A stretch of DNA of 64,000 bases from Paraflavitalea devenefica (GTDB lineage: Bacteria > Bacteroidota > Bacteroidia > Chitinophagales > Chitinophagaceae). The notes beneath the pieces are model-generated. The model had not been told where the DNA came from. It did no database searches and saw only the letters and a list, made by a program, of their open reading frames with translations. Positions 9,801 to 15,298 of the stretch are shown piece by piece. Where the stretch lies: the NCBI RefSeq assembly GCF_011759375.1, contig NZ_JAARML010000004.1, positions 62,001-126,000 on the forward strand, read 5' to 3'. Numbering within the stretch: position 1 is the first letter of the stretch; each line of letters starts with the position of its first letter. The translations under genes were made by a program, and so were the position numbers.

Positions 9801-11257
9801 TCATAACTACAGTTGCCCCCGGACACCAGTTGGATGCCGAGGCCTACGTTGTTGTAAATGCTGTTTTGAGAGATCACTACTTTACTGACCTGCTGCACGT
9901 AGATGGCACCCAACGAAGATTGTGTACTATAAATGGTGTTTTTGCTGATGAGGAATTTTGCTACCGTAGAGGCTACATTGCTGGCGGCAAAAACGCCGAT
10001 GGCCTCGCCGTTATTGGTATTGAACGTATTTTCTGTGATGCGGACTGAGTCGACATCAGATGTGGCATTCCGTACATAGATGCGCATACCACCTGTAGCA
10101 GTAGTTCCCTGGCCATTCCTGGTAAAGGTGTTGCCTTTGATGGTGAGGTTATCGGTATTGGCGGCATGGTTGGCGGCCACATGCAGGCCGGAACCATCGT
10201 GCTCTAAAAAGGTATTGTTGGTAATGTTGATATTCTGGTTGCTCACACTGCCCAGCACTATGCCATAATCGCCATCATTAGTGGTGTTGCGGAAGTCGGC
10301 ATTGAATACGTTCTTGTCAATGGTAAGGGTATTGACATTGGTGGTGGTTTCAAACCGCAGCATCTGGGTGGTTTGTCCGCCATCGAGGTTATCGAAGGTG
10401 GAGTTCTTTACCGTGATATTGGTGAAGGTGGCGTTACCTTTAAAGTAAAGCGGGTAGATCTCCGCATCCCGGAAAGTGGAGCTGTCAATGGTGATGTTGC
10501 TCGCATTGCTATTGAAGATGACGGAATAGTCGCCATCATCGGTGGTAGCGGGGTCGTCCATATCCAGCAAACAATTCTTGATGGTGGCTCCATTCACCAC
10601 CCCGAGGAACTGCAGGGCGCGGCCCGATCCGCCTCCCCCACCCGAGTGTTTATAACCATCGATCATCATATTGGTGACCGTGCTATTGAAAAGGATACCA
10701 TAGTAATTATCCTGGGTACCGGTGATGGTCACATTCTTTATGGTCATGTTGGTTACCGCACCATTGGCCATGATGCCGTGGTTGGCATAATGGGTGCCGG
10801 TTTGGCTCAGCGTGAGCTTTTCGAGGGTAATGCCACTCAGGGCAGCAGTGAGCAGTACCGGCTCCAGTCCGGTATTGCGTAGCACTAAGTTTTTGATGGT
10901 ACTGCCGCCGGAGCCTGCGCCCAGGGTGATCAGCCCGATGTAATTATCCCCACCGGGGCCACTGATGGTAATAGTATTACCGCCATCCATGGTAACCTGC
11001 CGGGTAATGGCAGGCAGGGTGGTAGTAATGTTGATCACGCCGGAGACGGAGAAGACGATGGTGTGCGGACCGGAGGCATCCGCATTGGCATTGAGGATGG
11101 CCTGCCGCAGTGAACCGGCCCCGGTATTGAGCAGGTTGGTAACTGTGTAGGTGGTAGCCATGGACTTCGACGCCACCAGCATACCCATTAATACGATCAG
11201 GAAAGCCCTGTACCACTTACGCGTGCGCGGTAAGGTGAGTTGTAGAGGTTTACGCAT
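887..11257 (-). CDS. Giant T9SS-exported surface protein with beta-helix and six LamG/DUF8202-like units
   Basis: The protein is 3456 residues long. An N-terminal signal peptide (about residues 1-35) is followed by a right-handed parallel beta-helix region (to about 480) rich in short N-x-I-T/V-x-N rungs. About six tandem units of roughly 400 residues start near residues 600, 1022, 1427, 1824, 2236 and 2652. Each opens with a concanavalin/LamG-like module (W-L/Y-R-A/G-D near its start). Each continues with Y-x-A-L-K-Y-G-I-T, G-I-G-R-D-D and Q-K-Q-S blocks and ends near D-G-A-Y-F-T-F. This matches the DUF8202-type pattern of Bacteroidota adhesins. A unique region, a fibronectin-like domain and a type A T9SS sorting domain (about residues 3373-3456, starting VMPNP) close the chain. 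It is probably a cell-surface or secreted adhesin or glycan-binding scaffold; the ligand cannot be told. The gene ends at a strong terminator and sits between an ECF sigma gene and fecR. Confidence 0.9.
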   Translation of the reverse strand: MRKPLQLTLPRTRKWYRAFLIVLMGMLVASKSMATTYTVTNLLNTGAGSLRQAILNANADASGPHTIVFSVSGVINITTTLPAITRQVTMDGGNTITISGPGGDNYIGLITLGAGSGGSTIKNLVLRNTGLEPVLLTAALSGITLEKLTLSQTGTHYANHGIMANGAVTNMTIKNVTITGTQDNYYGILFNSTVTNMMIDGYKHSGGGGGSGRALQFLGVVNGATIKNCLLDMDDPATTDDGDYSVIFNSNASNITIDSSTFRDAEIYPLYFKGNATFTNITVKNSTFDNLDGGQTTQMLRFETTTNVNTLTIDKNVFNADFRNTTNDGDYGIVLGSVSNQNINITNNTFLEHDGSGLHVAANHAANTDNLTIKGNTFTRNGQGTTATGGMRIYVRNATSDVDSVRITENTFNTNNGEAIGVFAASNVASTVAKFLISKNTIYSTQSSLGAIYVQQVSKVVISQNSIYNNVGLGIQLVSGGNCSYEGANTPQLLSSTETTPGVYTISVKMPAICGSGNCSLELFSNAAKVTGVGGQHYVTTRTGLASGTQTLTGVSGSFPEINAAPYGTWSATLKLNNNCGTSEFSNKIRVKVVGPAGVNSGIKLWLRGDEILSGGTVPSASGQLISGWDELSGGGGPSAVTIVNNPLTKLNGINFNPVADMDGDLIRGVLSAAPSWITSNAITSVGVFNPQSISASNDRFFVLYSQSGVDYNTNAAQIEFWRNGTNIQSYRGNTVLNPPTPGTTGVKAFDRPGVFTSLTSATNHTAYYNGASLGSGAYNKGNFAISQWFVGGGYGPNPSGAAGNTWYYMGETDFAEVFTYNRTLTAAELQKVQSYMALKYGIAMKQNYLLSNGTLVWDVTANAAYSKEIAALVKDDVSILEQKQAKAFHTDEVATIGIGSSIAATNKDNEGEITNDLSVLIWGNDSASTAFTQTFTGTFANTRMVRKWKVQKTNWADQDITVKLTNGKLGNYLLISTDPTFATVSQELPLNNEGTVTLSSALLTDGVYFTFGRQQKSPGGVLTSLDVWAKADNGVTLSGANAVSWEDQGSSMRIWNRINTNALPWSPAAMNYNPVITFPGPTNANYFNFPQFTNTYTQGEVFSVQSSAVNNVEGFPWQLGGNSGTTVVWYRYTNDNMYLHFGTNARRNFAFTGKNMALPVILNVNTAANSWTASLDGKVYSGPAAYTTSFAQTGPSNALGVGYGSYFNGPVSEVILYKRKLNATERQQVNSYMALRYGITLDQTVATDYLASDGVTTMWDASDNGTYKNNIAGIGRDENGTLLQKQSRSINTAASGNLVTVAVGSELAASNAENTDTITNDRSFFTWADNNGAVTYATPVTGEKVTFRMARVWKVDKTNWADRDITIKLHGSISNGYLLISNSDATFATFDQELPINADSTITIGSDLLPDGAYFTFAKELKGPGFVNAGIQLWLRADDGTSVNNTWFDYSGNDIDAQQATAANQPALTGNAANFNPAFRFDGTDDYMDFASNLTLTGTNPFTVVGLGLRETIATWDGFLSQQGSTTGGFLFGIDAVNKNQIHRTGTGTTLTGTATNNLPNFPYLVTGTRSGNNFALYNNGGADGTITSTHSYNVANVRLGNRLASADVAFAGKIPEVVVYNRALTAAELQRVHSYLGFKYGITLNNGATDYVATDGITKMWTVSKNTGYTNNIAGIGRDDKTALFQKQSRSASDTLVTIAAGSTVAADNASNTTDINDLSFFTWADNGGAATFSVAVTSVANATSRMARVWKVDRTNWNDQDITVKLTPGGERYLLVHATDPAFGAGTVEYAINTMSSTVTINTADLPDGAFFTIGTKIVGPGCVNNGIATWLRADYAAAPNSWVDFSGNQTNAAQATTANQPDLNTAGLNYHPSLTFNGTTDNLVIPNASITGKYSFGANARTVIGVGATSVVSSTYGMMFAYGSNGGGTGLYLGQASGTSVAGFGGYNSPTYNITGTANSLPVNNTRILGGRYTGTVARLDVNGALNTSLTTTWNTTAAQPAYVGLSATTNSQYWNGKLGEIIVYNRELTAPELQRVNSYLALKYGITLNQTVATDYIASDGTTRMWTAADNTGYNIRITGIGRDDCTNLYQKQSLSTDTGIVAIAMGDSVATSNFDNANTIINDNSYLVFADNGGATQYTTAISGLASLTTRMPRTWKVDKTNFADTDISFKLTGGNDKVYLIVSATDNVFDGADVAYQLDATGTVLLSSADLPDGAYFSFAKELNGPGYVNVGVQLWLRADDGVSTVDNWNDYSGNDNHATQATAASQPVAVTNSVNYNPAFDFDGTDDYMDFATNAGISGTSLFTLASVQVRGTATTQDAIIAQQGAITNAFYNSFTGAGKYVAGNSNVGSVQSTGTYSTANIPYLTGITRSAGNLFSLYNNGNADGALAQAYTFLTNNLRLGNRATSADLAFDGNINEVVVYNRTLSAAELRQVNAYLALKYGITMSGDYIATDGTTSYWTAANNTGYLNNIAGIGRDDNTDLYQKQSRSVNTTSNGNMVAMGLTSIATTNKDNTSTLDDDLSFLVWGDNGLSNTQTTEYPVTLLNPSGCSRITRLQREWKVQKTGTVNDLQLKLFLAGQVPSSTTSGDLKLLIDDDGDFGNGGTSVIDATTYDAATQQVTFDNTNFNNGQYFTLVTDLTNQAPGGVTTNLYTWYRGDKGVTLGTGVSAWTDQSASGKDATQATTGAQPVYNTTSNLINFNPTLSFDGTNDVLNNNAISYSGSSSDAMFAVVLPDAVAGNHNFVGLGTSASSTNSTEFRFVANKLAFGAGAPYAEITNPTTSNGIPQIAAVSRAALGSSVLQMNGTNVASGSVPAFPTMDYLNIGARRYAGATDQFFKGRMAEAVIYMGAVTPPNRAKIISYLAIKYGITLAQNYVDPAGTVVWNTTTNTGYGFNITGIGRDDCNGLHQKQSKSVNATEALVTVGHGLGINTTNAGNTNVMENNTALLLGDDNAARATFTATGAPAGRERIARTWKVQETGTIGTVTIQVPANSSAEAVKLPLERDGIVYLLVNSTTDFTTGAIEVPMTLNGTNWETTYDFSSGDYFTFATNDLCVTTQALLTNYNAETIAAPDKCYVNGWILFRDPVDASKYIAAIYDPTGLINRTLITARVDVDAAFADLGKGDAVKAARLMRRLLQVDCSNCYDAVANPTPGFIVRMFYAPDEKAGAESVETNSMESLKTANGLTDAHFFKWFKASGKTAAEVVSGLTAGGIAAGGQEWADGVLPTGLVDGTDYIDFTGINSFSTFGGIWLVNLQQALPVTWLNVQATPVNNEKINIKWSTAMEMNNAFFEVERSDDGGSYRPIAKVPGKVNSNTVSHYAVDDQDVAPGVHYSYRIRQVNLDGRGSYSKVVTATLEGAGIQVRVMPNPVQLTLQVEITAASRQQGQLVITDAAGKVLEQQKLTMPAGKKLFTTDVSRYSNGNYFIRVLTAGGEVVLKKFIIQKGL
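2070..9475 (-). repeat. Six tandem ~1.2-kb coding repeats inside the giant gene
   Basis: Units begin near positions 9475, 8190, 6975, 5785, 4550 and 3300 on the minus strand and the last ends near 2070. Units 3 and 5 are closest to each other; units 1, 2 and 6 are more diverged. Boundaries are estimated from the recurring protein motifs W-L-R-A-D and G-I-G-R-D-D. Repeats of this size make the locus prone to recombination and assembly collapse. Confidence 0.8.
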
Positions 11258-11425
11258 AGGTTATTGATTTGTAAAGGTTGATTGTTTACAATGGGATACA
11301 GATCAGAGCTACCAATGGAACCGGTAAACAGGTGGAGCGATCAGCAGGGGTTAACACTGCCAGATCAGGTTTACTCAGGCCAGCGAAAATAGAAGGGTTT
11401 CCGTTCCTGCTGTGTAGGCGTATTT

Positions 11426-11451
11426 GAAAAATCGTGTAGTAGGATTACTAC
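11426..11451 (-). terminator. Probable weak terminator of the ECF sigma gene
   Basis: GTAGTA and TACTAC (11436-11451) form a 6-bp stem with a 4-nt loop just after the sigma gene stop. On the minus strand it is followed by ACG and then ATTTTTC. The stem is short and AT-rich, so termination may be partial. Confidence 0.42.
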
Positions 11452-11454
11452 AAA

Positions 11455-12024
11455 TTATAAGCTGAGCAGGCTTTGCAGGTTCTTTTTTACGTAGTTCCGG
11501 ATAGATTTAAAGGCTTCTGCGAGGTGGTTGCGTACGGTATGGGGGGATATTTGCAGTTCCCGGGCGATCTGTTGTTGTTTGAGGCCTTCCTGCTTGCTGA
11601 GGAGGTAAATGGTTTTACGCTGGGGCGGTAAGCGGTGGATGGCCTGCTGGATGAGGGTATGGTATTCTTTGGTCTCCAGTTGATCGGGCATAGCCTCTCC
11701 GGCCTGCCGGATGCGCAGCCATAACTCCTGGCGTGTTTTCTCGCGGGTGGCGGCCGCGCGCAGGTAGTCGTATACTTTATTTTCGGTGAGGCGGTAGAGG
11801 AAGGCGTCCATGTTCCCGATCTCGTGCAGTTGCTCGCGGATGGTCCACAGTTTCAGGAATACGTCCTGCACGATGTCTTTGGCCTGGGCGTCGGAGCGCA
11901 GGACTTTTACCACAAATGCATAGAGCTTGTGCTCATGTTCCCGGAACAACTCGTTGAAGAGTTGCTGGAGTACATCGTCATTTTGGTCGTGGTATGGCGA
12001 AGCGGGGCTCACGGTTTGCAGCAA
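11455..12024 (-). CDS. ECF-type RNA polymerase sigma factor (sigma-70 family)
   Basis: The protein has 189 residues. Region 2 lies around residues 25-95 (ELFREHEHKLYAFV and DIVQDVFLKLW, with the usual aromatic and acidic positions). Region 4 lies around residues 125-180 (LPPQRKTIYLLSKQEGLKQ, then a helix-turn-helix IARELQISPHTVRNHLAEAF). It belongs to the large Bacteroidota ECF group that usually sits beside FecR and a TonB receptor. Here the next gene on the same strand is a giant surface-protein gene and the FecR gene comes 11 kb later. The sigma factor may drive the surface protein, but the sequence does not prove it. Confidence 0.93.
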   Translation of the reverse strand: MLQTVSPASPYHDQNDDVLQQLFNELFREHEHKLYAFVVKVLRSDAQAKDIVQDVFLKLWTIREQLHEIGNMDAFLYRLTENKVYDYLRAAATREKTRQELWLRIRQAGEAMPDQLETKEYHTLIQQAIHRLPPQRKTIYLLSKQEGLKQQQIARELQISPHTVRNHLAEAFKSIRNYVKKNLQSLLSL

Positions 12025-12224
12025 TTAACGACCGCAATATAATTTTATTTTGGAAGAAATGGTAGTGCTAAATCGGAATAGCTTGGGTATTTGGATCAAT
12101 TGGCATGGCTATAGAATGGTGGATGATGATTTATTTGCATAGTTGGTGAATAATGCTTCCGGGAGGGCTGCCAGGGAAAGATGGGAAGGTTTCAGGATCA
12201 GGGGATTATGCCTTTGCTAAGGAG

Positions 12225-12267
12225 TTGATTTTCTTTAAGAAAGTACAATATATTTGTCTATATTTGC
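12225..12267 (+). promoter_or_regulatory. Promoter of tRNA-Arg
   Basis: TTG at 12225-12227 followed after 21 nt by TATATTTG (12249-12256) fits the Bacteroidota -33/-7 pattern. A second, better -7 element TATATTTGC (12259-12267) lies 14 nt before the mature tRNA, so which one is used is uncertain. Confidence 0.6.
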
Positions 12268-12280
12268 GGCTCGCAAAAAA

Positions 12281-12354
<74 letters not shown>

Positions 12355-12367
12355 CAGATTCAGCATT

Positions 12368-12396
12368 AAAGGCGTCATTACCTGACGCCTTTTTTT
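12368..12396 (+). terminator. Rho-independent terminator after tRNA-Arg
   Basis: AAAGGCGTCA (12368-12377) pairs with TGACGCCTTT (12383-12392) around a 5-nt loop and is followed by more T, giving a run of seven T. Confidence 0.93.
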
Positions 12397-12452
12397 ATGC
12401 AAACACCCATCCCGCCTGCGTTTCTTAAAAACTTTTGAAGCAATTTTATTAT

Positions 12453-12517
12453 TGAGCATTATCATCCCGCCCCATAACATCAGTCATGGTATTGCTATAA
12501 CCGGGACAATATTTTTG
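12453..12517 (+). promoter_or_regulatory. 65-bp dual-operator promoter module, flavodoxin-like gene
   Basis: The distal operator is TGAGCATTATCA (12453-12464). The proximal one, TAACATCAGTCA (12475-12486), starts 22 bp later and departs from TGA-N6-TCA by one base. The -7 element TATTTTTG (12510-12517) fits TAnnTTTG exactly. Operator centres are 51.5 and 29.5 bp upstream of its first T, the same spacing as in eight other modules of this window. The gene starts at 12535. Confidence 0.78.
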
Positions 12518-12534
12518 TTCCAAATGCAAGATGT

Positions 12535-13071
12535 ATGAAAGGGATTATCATTTATAAAGGCAAATACGGGGCAACCCGTGAATATGCAGACATGCTGTCA
12601 AAAGAACTGAACCTGCCAGTGTTTACGCCTACTATAACCGGCGGACAATTGATAGATGCCGATTATGTACTCATCGGCAGCGCTGTGTACATTGGTAAAC
12701 TGCAGTTACAAAGCTGGCTTATCCGCAACCAGGAATGGCTGAAATCAAAGAAACTGTTCTTTTTTATTGTATGTGGCACCCCTGCAGCCGCCAAAGAAAA
12801 AACGGCTAAGATCATTGCCGATAACATCCCACGCTCTTTAAGGAACAATCCTGTTTTCTTCCTGAAAGGCCGGATGATCATGCGTAAACTGTCGTGGACA
12901 GACCGCCTGCTGTTGAAGCTGGGCGCCCGGCTGGCCAGGGACCCACAGGAAAAGAAAGCCATGCTGCAGGACTTCGACGGTGTGGAAGCCGCGCGTATCC
13001 AACCCCTGATACAGTCCCTGCAAACATGGGAGTCTGAAAAAAGGCAGGAAACCCTGCATACGCTTTATTGA
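12535..13071 (+). CDS. Flavodoxin-domain protein (HemG-like fold)
   Basis: The protein has 178 residues. The N-terminus GIIIYKGKYGATREYADML is a flavodoxin FMN-phosphate loop variant, followed by DYVLIGSAVYIGKLQ and FFFIVCGTPAAAKE, as in the Flavodoxin_5 family that includes E. coli HemG (menaquinone-dependent protoporphyrinogen oxidase). A role in redox transfer or in oxygen-independent protoporphyrinogen oxidation would fit the hemN gene under the same promoter type, but is inferred. It is preceded by a dual-operator module. Its stop codon TGA is the first three bases of the distal operator of the next transcription unit (13069), so the two units are tightly packed. Confidence 0.8.
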   Translation: MKGIIIYKGKYGATREYADMLSKELNLPVFTPTITGGQLIDADYVLIGSAVYIGKLQLQSWLIRNQEWLKSKKLFFFIVCGTPAAAKEKTAKIIADNIPRSLRNNPVFFLKGRMIMRKLSWTDRLLLKLGARLARDPQEKKAMLQDFDGVEAARIQPLIQSLQTWESEKRQETLHTLY

Positions 13072-13134
13072 GCATAATCAGATGGCGCGCTGATAGGCAT
13101 CATGGAAATTGCCTCGCTTATTCCTGTACTTAGC
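13069..13134 (+). promoter_or_regulatory. Dual-operator promoter for the PNPOx/baeRF operon (one base longer)
   Basis: TGAGCATAATCA (13069-13080) and TGATAGGCATCA (13091-13102) are two full TGA-N6-TCA sites starting 22 bp apart; the second is a perfect TGAT-N4-ATCA palindrome. The best -7 candidate, TACTTAGC at 13127-13134, is weak, and spacing to it is 52.5 and 30.5 bp. The first operator overlaps the stop codon of the preceding gene. Confidence 0.68.
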
Positions 13135-13150
13135 TTAAAAATCCACTGTT

Positions 13151-13621
13151 ATGTTTGGTAACTTATCTCCTGCAGAAATTGAAAATGTATTGAGCCGGCA
13201 AGTGGTAGGCCGTATTGGCTGCCATGCAGAAGGTATTACTTATGTAGTGCCCATCAGCTTTGCGTATGACGGGCAGTTTGTGTATTGCTACACGCAGGAA
13301 GGCATGAAGGTGACCCTGATGCGGCAGAACCCGCAGGTATGCTTCCAGACGGATGAACTGGAAAATATGGCCAACTGGAAAAGCGTGATCGCGTGGGGCA
13401 GTTTTGAAGAATTGCCGCAAGGCAGGGAACGCAGGGAGGCGCTGGATAAATTGCGGGACAGGGTATTGCCCATGGTCAGCAGTGAACGGGTACGCCAGTC
13501 GGCCGACTGGCCCTTTACGAACAATATTACGGAACCTGTACCCGGAGTAGTCTTCCGGATCCGGCTAACGAAAAAAACGGGCCGCTTTGAAAAGTCGACC
13601 CAATCGGCCCTGCTTGCTTAA
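13151..13621 (+). CDS. Pyridoxamine 5'-phosphate oxidase-like flavin-binding protein
   Basis: The protein has 156 residues. It has the split-barrel flavin-nucleotide-binding pattern of the PNPOx-like superfamily: early VGRIGCHAEGITYVVPISFAY, then FVYCYTQEGMKVTLMRQNP and CFQTDELENMANWKSVIAWG. It is not the vitamin B6 enzyme by sequence. Members of this group bind FMN, F420 or heme and are often stress-induced in anaerobes. It is the first gene of an operon with the baeRF-like gene (30 bp later) and the broken usp gene, behind a dual operator. The physiological substrate is unknown. Confidence 0.85.
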   Translation: MFGNLSPAEIENVLSRQVVGRIGCHAEGITYVVPISFAYDGQFVYCYTQEGMKVTLMRQNPQVCFQTDELENMANWKSVIAWGSFEELPQGRERREALDKLRDRVLPMVSSERVRQSADWPFTNNITEPVPGVVFRIRLTKKTGRFEKSTQSALLA

Positions 13622-13651
13622 GCAATTATTATAACTACTAAATCAGCCGTT

Positions 13652-14692
13652 ATGAACCAGGTGTTACAATATCCCGCAGAATTTTTAAAAGAAACCGGGC
13701 ATGCGCCTTCGGTTTGCCTTGTTTTGCCCTTTGAGCCTCAGCTCTATGACAAGAGCACGATCACCTGCCGTTTAAAAACTATGCTGGCCAAAGCGGAAGG
13801 GCGCCTGCTGCAATTTTATTCCACCCATAAGGCCATACCCGTACTTACCAAGGTACAACAACTAATTGCCGGCATCAATTATAGTAATTACAGGAAGAGC
13901 ATTGCTATCCTTGCTACTCCTTTCGCATCCAGGCTTTTTTACCTGGATTTCCCGGTTACAGAAACCATCCAGACCGGTGAATATTTGAACATCCGGGAAG
14001 TGGTGAAGGCAAAAAGCAGGGAAACTCAATACCTGGTCATGGTATTGGGCAACCATTGGGCCAGGATGTATACAGGCACCTCTACCACCCTCACCTGCAT
14101 TAAGCAAAACCGGGAAGCAGGTGATCCTGCCAGCGGCTATGGCAACCATTTTTTGCATAAGATGGACCAGGGACTTGGTTTTATGCTGAGCGCCTATCAA
14201 CTGCCCGTGTTTATCCTGGGGCAGGAACAGGTACTTGAGCCATTCAAACACATCACCACCCATACAGAAAATATTATTGGCTACCTGCCAGGAAGCTTCG
14301 ATACATCAAATGAAACAGCTATTCTTATGACTTTACAATCCGAACTGCATCACTGGAACAAACACAAACACCGGTACTTAATACAAAAACTGTACAAAGC
14401 CCATAAAGACGGGAAGCTATCCTGTGGCATCAAGGAAGTCTGGAACACAGCTACCCACCGGAGGGGGCAATTACTGGTAGTGGAAGAAAACTTTACGAGC
14501 CCTTGTCGCATGGAACGGGAAGGAGCTTCTGCCTTTACACGTTCTGCCGATGATCCTTATAATATGAAAGACCTGGTAGATGATATTATTGAAAAGGTAT
14601 TAAAGGATGGCGGAGATGTGGAGTTTGTGGACCAGGGCACATTAAGCAGCTTTCAACAGATCGCATTGATCGAGTTTCGCCAAAGCGAATAA
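13652..14692 (+). CDS. baeRF/Balon-like putative ribosome hibernation factor
   Basis: The protein has 346 residues. The N-terminus (APSVCLVLPFEP, then a K-rich helix LKTMLAKAEGRLL) and the C-terminal end (DDIIEKVLKDGGDVEFVDQG, then IALIEFR) resemble the bacterial archaeo-eukaryotic release factor (baeRF) families. These contain an eRF1/Pelota-like fold; one characterised member is the Psychrobacter hibernation factor Balon, which binds the ribosomal A site. A C-terminal eRF1 domain-3-like module with G-G-D-V-x-F-V is the strongest sign. It lies 30 bp after the PNPOx-like gene and just before a universal stress pseudogene, under an oxygen-limitation-type promoter. That setting supports a role in translation arrest or ribosome protection. 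The subfamily cannot be fixed by eye; the function is inferred. Confidence 0.62.
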   Translation: MNQVLQYPAEFLKETGHAPSVCLVLPFEPQLYDKSTITCRLKTMLAKAEGRLLQFYSTHKAIPVLTKVQQLIAGINYSNYRKSIAILATPFASRLFYLDFPVTETIQTGEYLNIREVVKAKSRETQYLVMVLGNHWARMYTGTSTTLTCIKQNREAGDPASGYGNHFLHKMDQGLGFMLSAYQLPVFILGQEQVLEPFKHITTHTENIIGYLPGSFDTSNETAILMTLQSELHHWNKHKHRYLIQKLYKAHKDGKLSCGIKEVWNTATHRRGQLLVVEENFTSPCRMEREGASAFTRSADDPYNMKDLVDDIIEKVLKDGGDVEFVDQGTLSSFQQIALIEFRQSE

Positions 14693-14716
14693 CAACAGAT
14701 GAAATCAAACTGAAGT

Positions 14717-15197
14717 ATGAAAAAGATAATGGTTGCATTCGACAGCGCACATTACTCAGCAGGGGCCATGCAGTTTATTGCAGGTATGCACAGACTTGAA
14801 CCTGTATCGCTTACCGGTATTTTCCTGCCACAGATAGAATATGCAGCACTATGGCAGTGAAGCTTCCACTTACGCTATTAAACAGTTTGTCTACCTGTTC
14901 CCTGCCTTATGCGACCGCAAAACGTTGGTCATTTATGTAGATGAGGATGTGGATGTAACCATGCCGGCTGAAAAAAAGATCAAAGACCTGGTATGCCAGC
15001 ATTTTGAGCAATGCGCTTACCTGACCCTGCACCTCGATGCACGGCAATACCTCAGTACCTGGATCAGTGAGCAGCATGGCGGCATCCTGGTAAGTGGAGC
15101 GTTTGGCCGGTCTTCCCTGTCGCGGTTATTCAAACGCAGCTTTATACATGATGCTATCACCGAACATCAACTGCCGGTATTTATAGCCCATCACTGA
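14717..15197 (+). pseudogene. Universal stress protein gene, internally deleted and frameshifted
   Basis: The first 47 codons (14717-14857, MKKIMVAFDSAHYSAGAMQF, ending IEYAALWQ) match the start of the two-domain, about 280-residue UspA proteins of this group and then hit TGA at 14858. In another frame, 14841-15197 encodes the matching C-terminal half (GSEASTYAIKQFVYLFP, STWISEQHGGILVSGAFG, LPVFIAHH). Compared with intact relatives, about 130 residues between A-L-W and Y-G-S-E are gone and the halves are out of frame. The junction lies at ACTATGGCAG, where the upstream L-W (CTATGG) and downstream Y-G (TATGGC) codons share TATGG, as expected for a microhomology deletion. The C-terminal half could be translated alone from ATG 14841, but is more likely decaying. 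Confidence 0.82.
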
Positions 15198-15298
15198 TGG
15201 CCACAAGCCAAGCCTGCCTGATAAAGACAGGCAAAAAACAGGAAGGATGCCTTGTTTGCAAAAGTTTGGTTTAACTTCCGGGAAATTTAAAGGGTTGT

